A stretch of DNA of 7,121 bases from an uncultured Clostridia bacterium. GTDB taxonomy: Bacteria; Bacillota_A; Clostridia; Oscillospirales; Oscillospiraceae. The notes beneath the pieces were generated by a model. The model saw nothing but the letters and a program-made list of their open reading frames with translations. It was not told the origin of the DNA and made no database searches. Below are positions 1 to 5,734 of this stretch, piece by piece; position 1 is the first letter of the stretch; each line of letters opens with the position of its first letter. The translations under genes were made by a program, and so were the position numbers. The stretch is taken from contig CAMVIC010000077.1 in the NCBI GenBank assembly GCA_947167435.1, positions 1-7,121 on the forward strand, given 5' to 3'.

Positions 1-39
1 GGAATCCACCCCGCCGGAAAAGCCAACCACTACCTTCAT
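1..39 (-). CDS. mnmA: PP-loop ATP pyrophosphatase, probably tRNA-uridine 2-sulfurtransferase MnmA (5' fragment)
   Basis: Only the first 13 codons are in the window, reading [19 protein letters not shown] is the ATP-binding PP-loop of N-type ATP pyrophosphatases, and its position at residues 8-13 right after a short hydrophobic strand is typical of MnmA, which thiolates C2 of wobble uridine 34 in tRNA. The ATG overlaps the mnmG stop codon as ATGA (39-36), and a GGAG lies about 8 nt upstream inside mnmG, so the two genes look translationally coupled. The neighbour supports MnmA, because MnmG modifies C5 of the same base. TilS, LarE and other PP-loop enzymes share the motif, although LarE usually has it deeper in the protein. 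The PP-loop class is seen directly; the specific enzyme is inference from 13 residues and context. Confidence 0.6.
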   Translation of the reverse strand, partial: MKVVVGFSGGVDS

Positions 40-1907
40 TTTCCGCTCTCCATCCAGACCATCAGCACCGTAATGTCCGCCGGGGACACGCCGGAAATCC
101 GGCTTGCCCGGCCGAAGTTCTCCGGGCGGATGGCCTTCAGCTTCTCCCGCGCCTCCAGCCGCAGGCCGGAAATCGCGTCGTAATCCAGATCCGCAGGCAG
201 CGGGCGTTCTTCCATGCGGGCAAACTCCTCCACCTGCTTCAGCTGCCGTTTGATATAGCCCTCGTATTTCAGCCGGATTTCCACCTGCTGCCGCACGGCC
301 CGGGGCAGCGCCGGGCGGTTTTCGTCAAAGGGCGCGGTGTCTGCATAACTCACCTGGGGACGGCGGATCAGGTCCGCCAGAGAGGCGCCGCTCTGCACCG
401 GCGCGGTGCCGCGGGCAGAGAGCATGGCGTTCAGCGCTTCATTCGGCGGCACATGACAGCCCTCCAGGCGCTTGAGCTCCCGCTCCACTGCAGCGTATTT
501 TTCCTGCACCCGCCGGTACTCCTCCCCGCTCACCAGGCCGATGCGGCAGCCGATGGCGCTCAGGCGCTCGTCCGCATTGTCCTGCCGGTGAAGCAGCCGG
601 TACTCGCTGCGGGAGGTCATCATCCGATAGGGCTCGTTGGTGCCCTTGGTGACCAGATCGTCGATCAGCGTCCCGATATAGCCGTCGCTGCGGCGAAGAA
701 TCAGCGGCTCCCGCCCCAGCAGCTTCATCGCCGCGTTGACCCCGGCCACAAAGCCCTGCACCGCCGCCTCCTCATATCCGGAGGAGCCGTTGAACTGCCC
801 GGCGCCGTAAAGGCCGGGGATTTTCTTGCTCTCCAGCGTCAGGGCAAGCTCGGTGGGGTCCACGCAGTCGTATTCGATGGCGTAAGCGCAGCGGGTCATC
901 TCCGCCTGCTCCAGCCCCGCCACCGTGTGCAGCATCTGCACCTGTACCTCCTCCGGCAGGGAGGAGGAAAAGCCCTGGATATACAGCTCCTCCGTGTTCA
1001 GTCCCATGGGCTCTACAAACAGCTGGTGCCGGGGCTTGTCGGAGAAGGTCATCACCTTGGTCTCGATGCTGGGGCAATAACGGGGACCCACCCCTTCGAT
1101 CACGCCGGAATAGATGGGACTCCGGTCCAGGTTCGCCCGGATGATGGCGTGGGTCTGTTCATTGGTATAGGTCAGATGGCATACCGCCCGGTTCTCCGGC
1201 GCTGTCACAGTGGAGAAGGAAAAGGGCTCCGGATCCGGATCTCCCTCCTGCAGCTCCATCCGGGAGAAGTCCACGGTCCGGGCGTTCACCCGGGGCGGCG
1301 TCCCGGTTTTGAAGCGGCGCATATTCAGCCCCAGCTCCCGCAGCCGCAGCGCCAGCGGCACCGCCGCTGCCCGGCCGTCCGGCACGGAGGAGCGCAGCAC
1401 TGCCCCCACGATGGTGCGGCCGTCCAGATAGGTGCCGGTGGCCAGCACCGCGGCCCTGCAGCGGTAGACCGCGCCGGTGTGGGTGGTGACGGAGCAGACA
1501 CGTCCGTTCTCCAGGCCGATGTCCACTACCTCCGCCTGCTTGAGACGAAGATGCTCCTGCCGCTCCAGGGTCTGTTTCATGACCTCCTGATAACGCCGCC
1601 GGTCCGCCTGCGCCCGCAGAGAGTGGACCGCCGGGCCCTTCCCCAGGTTCAGCATCCGGTATTGAATGCAGGCCTTGTCCGCGGCCTTTGCCATCTCGCC
1701 GCCCAAGGCGTCCAGTTCCCGGACCAGGTGGCCCTTGCCGGTGCCACCGATGGCCGGGTTGCAGGGCATGTTGCCCACGCTGTCCAGATTCACGGTGAAG
1801 CACACGGTATCCAGTCCCAGCCGGGCCGCAGCCAGCGCTGCCTCGATGCCGGCGTGCCCTGCGCCGATAACGGCCACGTCACAGCTTCCCGCTTCGTAGT
1901 GTCTCAA
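36..1907 (-). CDS. mnmG: tRNA uridine-5-carboxymethylaminomethyl(34) synthesis enzyme MnmG (GidA)
   Basis: This is the FAD-dependent subunit of the MnmE-MnmG complex, which installs carboxymethylaminomethyl at C5 of wobble U34 in certain tRNAs using methylene-tetrahydrofolate. With a TTG start at 1907 it is 623 aa, the usual family length. Landmarks: FAD-binding GAGHAG at residues 15-20, the conserved PCNPAIGG segment with its cysteine at residue 49, the [18 protein letters not shown] stretch, the KTGTPPR segment, the second conserved cysteine in [20 protein letters not shown] (family GQ-NGTTGYEEAA), and the C-terminal [12 protein letters not shown] tail. The TTG is preferred because AAGGGG lies 9 nt upstream and homology begins just after it. 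The frame stays open upstream to an ATG at 2042, but the ATGs at 2042, 1958 and 1946 lack an SD. It is the first gene of its transcript and overlaps the next gene by ATGA. Confidence 0.97.
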   Translation of the reverse strand: MRHYEAGSCDVAVIGAGHAGIEAALAAARLGLDTVCFTVNLDSVGNMPCNPAIGGTGKGHLVRELDALGGEMAKAADKACIQYRMLNLGKGPAVHSLRAQADRRRYQEVMKQTLERQEHLRLKQAEVVDIGLENGRVCSVTTHTGAVYRCRAAVLATGTYLDGRTIVGAVLRSSVPDGRAAAVPLALRLRELGLNMRRFKTGTPPRVNARTVDFSRMELQEGDPDPEPFSFSTVTAPENRAVCHLTYTNEQTHAIIRANLDRSPIYSGVIEGVGPRYCPSIETKVMTFSDKPRHQLFVEPMGLNTEELYIQGFSSSLPEEVQVQMLHTVAGLEQAEMTRCAYAIEYDCVDPTELALTLESKKIPGLYGAGQFNGSSGYEEAAVQGFVAGVNAAMKLLGREPLILRRSDGYIGTLIDDLVTKGTNEPYRMMTSRSEYRLLHRQDNADERLSAIGCRIGLVSGEEYRRVQEKYAAVERELKRLEGCHVPPNEALNAMLSARGTAPVQSGASLADLIRRPQVSYADTAPFDENRPALPRAVRQQVEIRLKYEGYIKRQLKQVEEFARMEERPLPADLDYDAISGLRLEAREKLKAIRPENFGRASRISGVSPADITVLMVWMESGK

Positions 1908-1916
1908 TGTACATGT

Positions 1917-1923
1917 CCCCTTT
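1917..1923 (-). promoter_or_regulatory. mnmG ribosome binding site (decides a TTG start)
   Basis: On the minus strand AAAGGGG precedes the TTG at 1907 with 9 nt between. An ATG at 1914-1912 is closer, but it is out of frame, opens only an 11-codon frame and sits too near the SD. The site begins immediately after the 3' foot of a 15-bp hairpin (1925-1959), so its accessibility may depend on leader folding. Confidence 0.7.
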
Positions 1924-1924
1924 T

Positions 1925-1959
1925 TATGAATCCGGCAATCCAGCATTGCCGGATTCATA
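1925..1959 (-). repeat. Perfect 15-bp inverted repeat directly before the mnmG ribosome binding site
   Basis: The arms 1925-1939 and 1945-1959 are exact reverse complements (TATGAATCCGGCAAT on the plus strand), with a 5-nt loop at 1940-1944. As mnmG leader RNA the hairpin ends next to AAAAAGGGG. It has no U-tract on either strand, so it is not a classic terminator. It could control translation, stabilise the mRNA, or be a dispersed palindromic repeat. Confidence 0.75.
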
Positions 1960-1966
1960 TTGCCAT

Positions 1967-2000
1967 GTTTTGCGGTTGCCCCGTCAGGGGCGAGCAAAAC
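1967..2000 (-). repeat. Composite stem-loop in the mnmG leader
   Basis: The outer arms GTTTTGC (1967-1973) and GCAAAAC (1994-2000) pair over 7 bp. The inner arms GCCCC (1978-1982) and GGGGC (1987-1991) pair over 5 bp around a 4-nt loop. The two stems are separated by unpaired 1974-1977 and 1992-1993. In the leader RNA the CCCCU of the inner stem could instead pair with the AGGGG of the mnmG SD. Confidence 0.6.
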
Positions 2001-2081
2001 GGCGTTTTTATAATCCTTATTACTCCGGCTCCACAGTCTCATCGTTTAGAGTTTTTTATTGCCGGAGCAATAACTGGAAGC

Positions 2082-2110
2082 ATGATACCACGCTCCCATC
2101 CAAATTACAA
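2082..2110 (-). promoter_or_regulatory. Sigma-A type promoter for mnmG
   Basis: On the minus strand a -35 TTGTAA (2110-2105) and a -10 TATCAT (2087-2082) are separated by exactly 17 bp, matching 4 of 6 and 5 of 6 consensus bases. The predicted start is near 2075, about 168 nt upstream of the TTG. A leader helix would begin within 2-3 nt of the 5' end of the transcript. Confidence 0.6.
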
Positions 2111-2158
2111 GGAAAGCGGCAAACACAGGCATATTATTCCAAATTTATAAACTTTTTC

Positions 2159-2187
2159 TTGACCGGAAAACCGAATAGGCATATAAT
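2159..2187 (+). promoter_or_regulatory. Near-consensus sigma-A promoter for the surface-protein gene
   Basis: A -35 TTGACC (2159-2164), a 17-bp spacer and a perfect -10 TATAAT (2182-2187) are seen, with a start predicted near 2194. The 25-30 bp upstream are strongly A/T-rich, resembling an UP element. It diverges from the mnmG promoter, with about 48 bp between the two -35 boxes. Confidence 0.85.
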
Positions 2188-2235
2188 TCAATTAACATAA
2201 TGTGTCGAATTCAGTCTGAGCAAGGAGGGATCTGC

Positions 2236-3429
2236 ATGTGCGCGCGTATCAAACGCCGGCTTATTCTCTGTCTGGTGCTCTGTCTGTGCCTGTCCATGTT
2301 CTGTCTGCCCCCGGTCAGAGCCGAAGCAGAGACGCAGATTACCAAAATTCTGGTGCAGACCAACAGAACGCCTGTGGCCCTGCTGGAGCTGTCCAATATG
2401 ACCACCACCACAACGACCACCGGCGCGTCCATCAGCAGCGCCACCTGGTACACCAGCGGCGGGACGGCGGTCAGTGATCGGTTCAGCGCGGAAACCTGCC
2501 ACCTGGAGGTGCGGCTCAGCGCCGCCTCCGGCTATTCCTTCTCCGAGGGTACGGTTGCCTACATCAACAACACCGAGGCCTCGGTTACCTGGGAATCCGC
2601 AAGCTCTGTTCTGATTCGCAGCCATGATTATACGCCGGATATCTGGGCTCCCGACCCCATCAAAAGTCCGGGCCCCGAGACGGTGAACGAGGGCGACTGG
2701 GCCTCCTTCGTGGTCTCAGGCCTGTTTACCGCCGACTATGAGTGGGCCTTTGAGAGCCCCGACGGCCGCAGCAGCTACACCCTGGCGCAGGCCGAGGACA
2801 CGAACATGTTCCCCGGAATGACCAGCAAGGGCGACGGCACCGACCGCCTGCTGCTCTACAACATTCCCAGAGAGCTGGACGGCTGGAAGATCTACTGCAT
2901 CCACTGGAGCCTGAACCACATCAGCAAGAAGGAGTCCGGCCGGGCACTGATCACCGTGAACTATCCGGAGCCGATTCCCACGCCGGAGCCGACGCCGGAG
3001 CCCACACCGGAACCGACCCCTGTTCCCACGCCGGAGGCCACACCGGAGCCCACGCCTGTCCCGACGCCGGAGCCCACGCCCCACGTGCACAGCAGCAGCG
3101 GCATCTGGTACAAGGACGCGGACGCCCACTGGCACGAGTGCCAGGAGTGCGGCGAGCGCTATGACAGCAGCGCTCATGACTATCAGTGGACCGAAAAGCG
3201 CGCCGCCACCCGGCGGGCCGACGGGGAGGAAGAGGGCGTTTGCAAGGTCTGCGGATACAGTGAGACGCACAGCGTGCCCTATGCCCGCGGCACGGAAAAC
3301 GCTTCCGGCGTCAGCATGAATACCTTCCGTCTGGTCTTCTACGTGATTCTGGGCCTGATCGCCCTGGCTGTAATCGCCCTGCTCATCGTCTTTCTCCTCA
3401 GCGGCCGGCGGAAAAAGCGCCGCAGATAA
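2236..3429 (+). CDS. Secreted, membrane-anchored surface protein with Ig-like domains, PT-rich linker and CxxC...CxxC module
   Basis: Predicted cell-surface protein of 397 aa; no enzymatic role is apparent. The ATG at 2236 is chosen because AGGAGG lies 7 nt upstream and a signal peptide follows at once: positive residues 4-8, a hydrophobic Leu/Cys core 9-24, and possible cleavage after VRA-29. Residues 35-133 and 138-242 look like two beta-rich Ig-like domains; the second has the EGDWASFVVS...YEWAFESPDG pattern. Residues 244-282 are a Pro-Thr-Glu repeat linker. Residues 283-345 carry HWHECQEC and CKVC (Cys 302, 305, 336, 339), a possible metal-binding module seen in many clostridial surface proteins. 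Residues 366-388 form a transmembrane helix, followed by an RRKKRRR tail that gives an N-out/C-in topology. A run of seven threonines lies at 56-62. It is monocistronic, between its own promoter and a terminator. Confidence 0.88.
   Translation: MCARIKRRLILCLVLCLCLSMFCLPPVRAEAETQITKILVQTNRTPVALLELSNMTTTTTTTGASISSATWYTSGGTAVSDRFSAETCHLEVRLSAASGYSFSEGTVAYINNTEASVTWESASSVLIRSHDYTPDIWAPDPIKSPGPETVNEGDWASFVVSGLFTADYEWAFESPDGRSSYTLAQAEDTNMFPGMTSKGDGTDRLLLYNIPRELDGWKIYCIHWSLNHISKKESGRALITVNYPEPIPTPEPTPEPTPEPTPVPTPEATPEPTPVPTPEPTPHVHSSSGIWYKDADAHWHECQECGERYDSSAHDYQWTEKRAATRRADGEEEGVCKVCGYSETHSVPYARGTENASGVSMNTFRLVFYVILGLIALAVIALLIVFLLSGRRKKRRR
2964..3082 (+). repeat. Degenerate tandem repeat encoding the PEPTPEPT/PVPTPE linker
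   Basis: Units of 6 and 12 bp built on CCGGAGCCNACN repeat through this stretch and encode alternating Pro with Thr, Glu or Val. The result is a stiff extended spacer between the Ig-like part and the cysteine module. Such repeats can change copy number between strains. Confidence 0.8.
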
Positions 3430-3445
3430 ACGCGTTGATTCCATA

Positions 3446-3502
3446 ACAAAAGGCGTTGCCTCTCAATAGCAATTCAAGCTATTTTGAGACAACGCCTTTT
3501 GT
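3446..3502. terminator. Bidirectional intrinsic terminator between convergent genes
   Basis: A 13-bp perfect outer stem (3446-3458 with 3490-3502, ACAAAAGGCGTTG and its complement) is followed, after small bulges, by inner stems TCTCA/TGAGA and ATAGC/GCTAT around a loop at 3471-3477. Both strands end the stem with CGCCTTTTGT, so it can stop transcription from either side. It lies 16 nt after the surface-protein stop and 2 nt after the zinc-ribbon stop. Confidence 0.87.
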
Positions 3503-3504
3503 CA

Positions 3505-3729
3505 TCACTTACAGGCTCTTTTCCAGCCAGTCTGCCACCTCTTCGATCGGCCGGACAGGAAGGACACCATTTCGTTGAAGTTCAGCGCCCTCATATGTTC
3601 ATAGTTGCTCTTGCCGCCGGGGCCTTCATCGCTCCGGCCTTCGATATACCCGCACTCGTAGCACATCATCAGCGGGATTTTCCGATGGCTGTCCAATACC
3701 ATTTCTTTCCCGCAGCGGGGACATTTCAT
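3505..3729 (-). CDS. Small zinc-ribbon protein, apparently frameshifted near its C-terminus
   Basis: The protein is 74 aa as read, of unknown function. Start at 3729: AAGGAGG lies 8 nt upstream, whereas an in-frame ATG at 3747 would place that SD inside the gene. CPRC (Cys 3, 6) and CYEC (Cys 23, 26) form a likely four-cysteine zinc ribbon, followed by a hydrophilic linker and a helix ending NFNEMVSFLS (residues 50-59). After residue 59 the frame gives RSKRWQTGWKRACK, rich in Arg/Lys and in codons unlike the rest of the window (CGA, AGG, AGA, ACT, TGT). One frame over, the same bases give RPIEEVADWLEKSL and a TAA at 3509-3511, with the expected GC-ending codons. A single lost base around 3551-3558 would explain this. 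It lies 62 bp after hpf with no promoter seen between, so it is probably co-transcribed with hpf. Confidence 0.75.
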   Translation of the reverse strand: MKCPRCGKEMVLDSHRKIPLMMCYECGYIEGRSDEGPGGKSNYEHMRALNFNEMVSFLSGRSKRWQTGWKRACK

Positions 3730-3755
3730 GCTGTTATCCTCCTTCATTCTGAAAG

Positions 3756-3781
3756 CGGAACCGGTCGAATGACCGGTTCCG
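3756..3781 (-). terminator. Hairpin between hpf and the zinc-ribbon gene (weak terminator, attenuator or mRNA stabiliser)
   Basis: An 11-bp perfect stem, 3756-3766 with 3771-3781 (CGGAACCGGTC and complement), encloses a 4-nt loop and begins 10 nt after the hpf stop. The minus-strand sequence after it is GCTTTCAG, not a U-tract. It may end some hpf transcripts or protect the hpf 3' end while letting part of transcription continue. Confidence 0.55.
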
Positions 3782-3791
3782 GGTTATAATA

Positions 3792-4340
3792 TCAGTCCTC
3801 ACCGTCATCGCAGATCAGGCCGTATCCGCCCTGTTTCCGCTTATATACCACCGCGATGGCGTCTTCTGCGTCCATATTCCGGAACACGAAGAACTCATGG
3901 TCCAACAGATTCATCTGCAGGATGGCCTCCTCCGCGGACATGGGCTTGATGGAGAAACGCTTGCTGCGCACAATCTTGAATTCCTCGTCTGCCTCATCCT
4001 CCTGAGGTGCAAAGGCAGGCACGGCGTCACGCTCCTGCAGGGCCCCCTCCCGGAGTCGCTTCTCCAGACGGGTCTTGTTCCGGCGAATCTGCCGCTCAAT
4101 GGCAGCCACACCGGAGTCTATGGATGCGTACATGTCGTTCGTCAGTTCGCTTGCCCGGTAAAACATACCGTTGTTCTGAATGGTAATCTCAGCCAGGAAA
4201 CGCCCGCGCTCAATGCTGAAGGTCACGAAAGCCTCTGACTCGGTCTTGAAGAAACGATCCAGCTTGCCGATCTTCCGGGTGGCGTAGGCTCTCAGGTCCT
4301 CGGAGGAATCCATTCTTTTCTCGGTGAAAGTGAACTTCAT
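3792..4340 (-). CDS. hpf: Ribosome hibernation-promoting factor, long form (HPF/RaiA family)
   Basis: Binds the 30S decoding region and dimerises 70S ribosomes into inactive 100S particles in stationary phase or stress; acts in the cytosol. Length is 182 aa, normal for the long form. Residues 1-95 are the S30AE beta-alpha domain (MKFTFTEKRM...KIGKLDRFF...AEITIQNNGMFYRASE...DMYASID...AAIERQIRRNKTR). Residues 100-120 are an acidic, variable linker. Residues 121-180 are the dimerisation domain (KIVRSKRFSIKPMSAEEAILQMNLLDHEFFVFRN...IAVVYKRKQGGYGLI). The ATG at 4340 is chosen because AGGAG (4354-4350) precedes it by 9 nt; an in-frame TTG at 4349 abuts the SD and is unsuitable. It has its own promoter and is probably co-transcribed with the zinc-ribbon gene. 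Confidence 0.96.
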   Translation of the reverse strand: MKFTFTEKRMDSSEDLRAYATRKIGKLDRFFKTESEAFVTFSIERGRFLAEITIQNNGMFYRASELTNDMYASIDSGVAAIERQIRRNKTRLEKRLREGALQERDAVPAFAPQEDEADEEFKIVRSKRFSIKPMSAEEAILQMNLLDHEFFVFRNMDAEDAIAVVYKRKQGGYGLICDDGED

Positions 4341-4371
4341 TTGTGCCAACTCCTTTCAAACATTGGGGTCC

Positions 4372-4393
4372 GAGGGGCGGAAGCTCTCCCCTC
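4372..4393 (-). repeat. Small hairpin in the hpf 5' untranslated region
   Basis: GAGGGG (4372-4377) and CCCCTC (4388-4393) can form a 6-bp GC-rich stem around a 10-nt loop, between the predicted hpf transcription start and its SD. Any role in translation or mRNA stability is unproven. Confidence 0.35.
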
Positions 4394-4402
4394 TTTGTAC
4401 AT

Positions 4403-4431
4403 ATTTTAGCACATTCCCCCGGGGATGGAAA
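4403..4431 (-). promoter_or_regulatory. Sigma-A type promoter for hpf
   Basis: On the minus strand TTTCCA (4431-4426) and TAAAAT (4408-4403) are 17 bp apart. TG stands one base before the -10, giving an extended -10 that can offset the weak -35. The start is predicted near 4396, leaving a leader of about 55 nt. Confidence 0.6.
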
Positions 4432-4509
4432 GACTTTTTTGTGAAAAAACCTTAAACGATCCCCAAGCAAAAATCCGGGAACCGTATGAAACTTCGTCTT
4501 CCGGCGCAG

Positions 4510-4551
4510 GCAAAGCCCCGGCCGGAGATTTTGCTTCGGCCGGGGCTTTGC
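4510..4551 (-). terminator. cysK terminator hairpin
   Basis: A perfect 15-bp GC-rich stem, 4510-4524 with 4537-4551 (GCAAAGCCCCGGCCG and complement), encloses a 12-nt loop 26 nt after the cysK stop. On the minus strand the stem ends GGGGCTTTGC, so the U-run is short but the stem is very stable. It separates cysK from the hpf promoter. Confidence 0.75.
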
Positions 4552-4577
4552 AGGATATATACCGCAGGAACGAGAGA

Positions 4578-5510
4578 TCATTCGGCAAAAAGCGGAGTGG
4601 AGAGATAGCGGTCGCCGGTGTCGGGCAGGAGCGCCACGATGGTCTTGCCCCTGTTCTCCGGGCGCTTTGCCAGCTCCAGCGCGGCAAAAACCGCGGCGCC
4701 GGAGGAGATGCCCACCAGCACGCCCTCAGTCTTTCCGACCAGCTTGCCGGCGGCAAAAGCGTCCTCGTTTTCCACGGCAATCACCTCGTCATACACGGAG
4801 GTGTTCAGCACTTCGGGGACAAAGCCGGCGCCGATGCCCTGAATCTTATGGGCGCCGGGGGTACCCTTGCTCAGCACCGGGGAACCGGCAGGCTCCACCG
4901 CAACCACCTTCACATTCGCCTTCCGGCTCTTCAGATACTCGCCCACACCGGTGATGGTTCCGCCGGTGCCGACACCTGCCACAAAGATGTCCACGGCGCC
5001 GTCCGTGTCTTCCCAGATTTCCGGGCCGGTGGTGACCCTGTGGACAGCTGGGTTGGCGGGGTTTACAAACTGGCCGGGAATAAACGCGTTGGGGATCTCC
5101 CCCGCCAGCTCCTCCGCCTTGGCTATGGCGCCCTTCATGCCCTTGGCGCCCTCGGTGAGTACCAGCTCCGCGCCGTAGGCCTTCATCAGCTGGCGGCGCT
5201 CCACGCTCATGGTTTCGGGCATCACAATGATGATGCGATAACCTCTTGCCGCGGCCACGGAAGCAAGGCCGATACCCGTATTGCCGGAGGTCGGCTCGAT
5301 GATGACGGAGCCGGGCTTCAGAAGGCCCTTTCCCTCCGCGTCGTCGATCATGGCTTTTGCGATGCGGTCCTTCACAGAGCCGGCGGGATTGAAGTACTCC
5401 AGCTTTGCCAGAATTCTGGCTTCCAGGCCCTGGTTTTTCTCGATATGCACCAGCTCCAGAAGGGGCGTTTTTCCGATCAGCTGATCCGCAGAAGTATATA
5501 TATTGCTCAT
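4578..5510 (-). CDS. cysK: Cysteine synthase A (O-acetylserine sulfhydrylase)
   Basis: PLP enzyme converting O-acetylserine and sulfide to cysteine and acetate; cytosolic, last step of cysteine synthesis. It is 310 aa, the normal length. The PLP lysine is K47 in NPAGSVKDR. The substrate loop PTSGNTG lies at 73-79 and the phosphate-binding GTGGT at 181-185. [12 protein letters not shown] (221-232) is characteristic of CysK rather than cystathionine beta-synthase, and SSGAA near the C-terminus supplies the residue contacting the pyridine ring. The ATG at 5510 is preceded by GGGAGG, with 8 nt between. It lies divergent from an Rrf2 regulator. In Bacillus the Rrf2 protein CymR both represses sulfur genes and forms a sensor complex with CysK, so a similar partnership is plausible here. 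It is monocistronic, with its own promoter and terminator. Confidence 0.97.
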   Translation of the reverse strand: MSNIYTSADQLIGKTPLLELVHIEKNQGLEARILAKLEYFNPAGSVKDRIAKAMIDDAEGKGLLKPGSVIIEPTSGNTGIGLASVAAARGYRIIIVMPETMSVERRQLMKAYGAELVLTEGAKGMKGAIAKAEELAGEIPNAFIPGQFVNPANPAVHRVTTGPEIWEDTDGAVDIFVAGVGTGGTITGVGEYLKSRKANVKVVAVEPAGSPVLSKGTPGAHKIQGIGAGFVPEVLNTSVYDEVIAVENEDAFAAGKLVGKTEGVLVGISSGAAVFAALELAKRPENRGKTIVALLPDTGDRYLSTPLFAE

Positions 5511-5604
5511 TTTATAATCCTCCCAAAATATTAATGGTTTTGTCCCTGCGCGTTTATGGTTCTCTTCTCAGCGCCGACATCGGAAGGATGTATAGAACAT
5601 GATT

Positions 5605-5613
5605 ATTCCTACC
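5605..5613. promoter_or_regulatory. Candidate operator motif ATTCCTAYC downstream of the cysK start
   Basis: ATTCCTACC here matches ATTCCTATC at 5710-5718. It lies at about +14 to +22 of the predicted cysK transcript, a position where a bound repressor would block elongation. It is proposed as a binding site for the adjacent Rrf2 regulator on context and repetition only. Confidence 0.35.
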
Positions 5614-5633
5614 TTTCAAGTATGTATATGGGG

Positions 5634-5662
5634 ATTATAGCGCACGGTATCCCGTTTGTCAA
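5634..5662 (-). promoter_or_regulatory. Perfect-consensus sigma-A promoter for cysK
   Basis: On the minus strand TTGACA (5662-5657), a 17-bp spacer and TATAAT (5639-5634) match the consensus at all 12 positions. The start is predicted near 5627, about 117 nt before the ATG. A promoter this strong usually needs a repressor, which fits the regulator encoded next door. Confidence 0.9.
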
Positions 5663-5705
5663 GTCCCTGCCGCATATTTCGGCGAGGAAGACGGTCTTTT
5701 TCTCC

Positions 5706-5734
5706 TTGAATTCCTATCAACCATGGGGTATAAT
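5706..5734 (+). promoter_or_regulatory. Sigma-A promoter of the Rrf2 regulator gene
   Basis: TTGAAT (5706-5711), a 17-bp spacer and a perfect TATAAT (5729-5734), with a start predicted near 5741. The ATG at 5723, in frame with the regulator, lies upstream of this start and so cannot be the translational start. The spacer contains the candidate operator. Confidence 0.8.
5710..5718. promoter_or_regulatory. Candidate operator motif ATTCCTAYC inside the regulator's own promoter
   Basis: ATTCCTATC overlaps the last base of the -35 box and extends into the spacer. It repeats the motif at 5605-5613. CCTAT (5713-5717) also faces ATAGG (5733-5737) across the -10 as a weak dyad. This placement would suit autorepression. 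Confidence 0.35.

Larger units (their letters stand above)
1908..2075 (-). promoter_or_regulatory. Structured 5' leader of mnmG with competing helices (candidate cis-regulatory RNA)
   Basis: From the predicted start near 2075, the leader RNA can form these helices. (a) A 13-bp helix pairs 2073-2061 with 2029-2017, with one G-U wobble (2068/2022). (b) A local hairpin at 2073-2056 has 7 bp and a UCCG loop; it is mutually exclusive with (a). (c) A composite hairpin at 2000-1967 has a 7-bp outer stem, a 2x4 internal loop and a 5-bp GCCCC/GGGGC stem with a UGAC loop. (d) A perfect 15-bp hairpin at 1959-1925 abuts the SD. In addition, UCCGGCAAU occurs at both 2066-2058 and 1953-1945, and either copy can pair with AUUGCCGGA at 1939-1931. 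I do not recognise a known riboswitch class. The pairings are read from sequence; the regulatory role is inferred. Confidence 0.5.
1908..2235. other. Divergent intergenic region, mnmG / surface-protein gene
   Basis: This 328-bp gap holds the mnmG leader (1908-2075), the mnmG promoter (2082-2110), an A/T-rich stretch (about 2130-2158), and the promoter (2159-2187) and SD (2223-2228) of the plus-strand gene. I see no additional gene. The frame upstream of mnmG is open to 2042, but its ATGs lack ribosome binding sites. Confidence 0.7.

Noticed and set aside
1908..2042. 45-codon in-frame N-terminal extension of MnmG from an ATG at 2042
   Set aside because: No SD before the ATGs at 2042, 1958 or 1946, the residues do not resemble MnmG, and the TTG at 1907 has a well-spaced SD and gives the usual length.
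1926..2075. Known riboswitch or T-box in the mnmG leader
   Set aside because: I see no T-box sequence, no SAM, cobalamin, TPP, THF, fluoride or cyclic-di-GMP core, and the CGAUGAGAC segment lacks the rest of a hammerhead ribozyme core. It is kept only as an uncharacterised leader.
453..2150. 565-codon open frame on the plus strand opposite mnmG
   Set aside because: It is antisense to a fully conserved mnmG, has His/Gln/Pro-rich low-complexity composition and no ribosome binding site. It is a shadow frame of high-GC coding DNA.
2716..3444. 242-codon minus-strand frame with Arg/Gly repeats
   Set aside because: The repeats are the reverse of the PT linker codons of the surface protein. No ribosome binding site, and it crosses the terminator.
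4431..4460. GTTTAA upstream of hpf as a sigma-B -35 box
   Set aside because: No GGGTAT-like -10 follows at 12-14 bp, and the sigma-A extended -10 explains the promoter better.
4425..5534. 369-codon open frame on the plus strand opposite cysK
   Set aside because: It lies over an intact cysK and its terminator, and its composition (Gly, His, Ala, Arg) is that of an antisense shadow.
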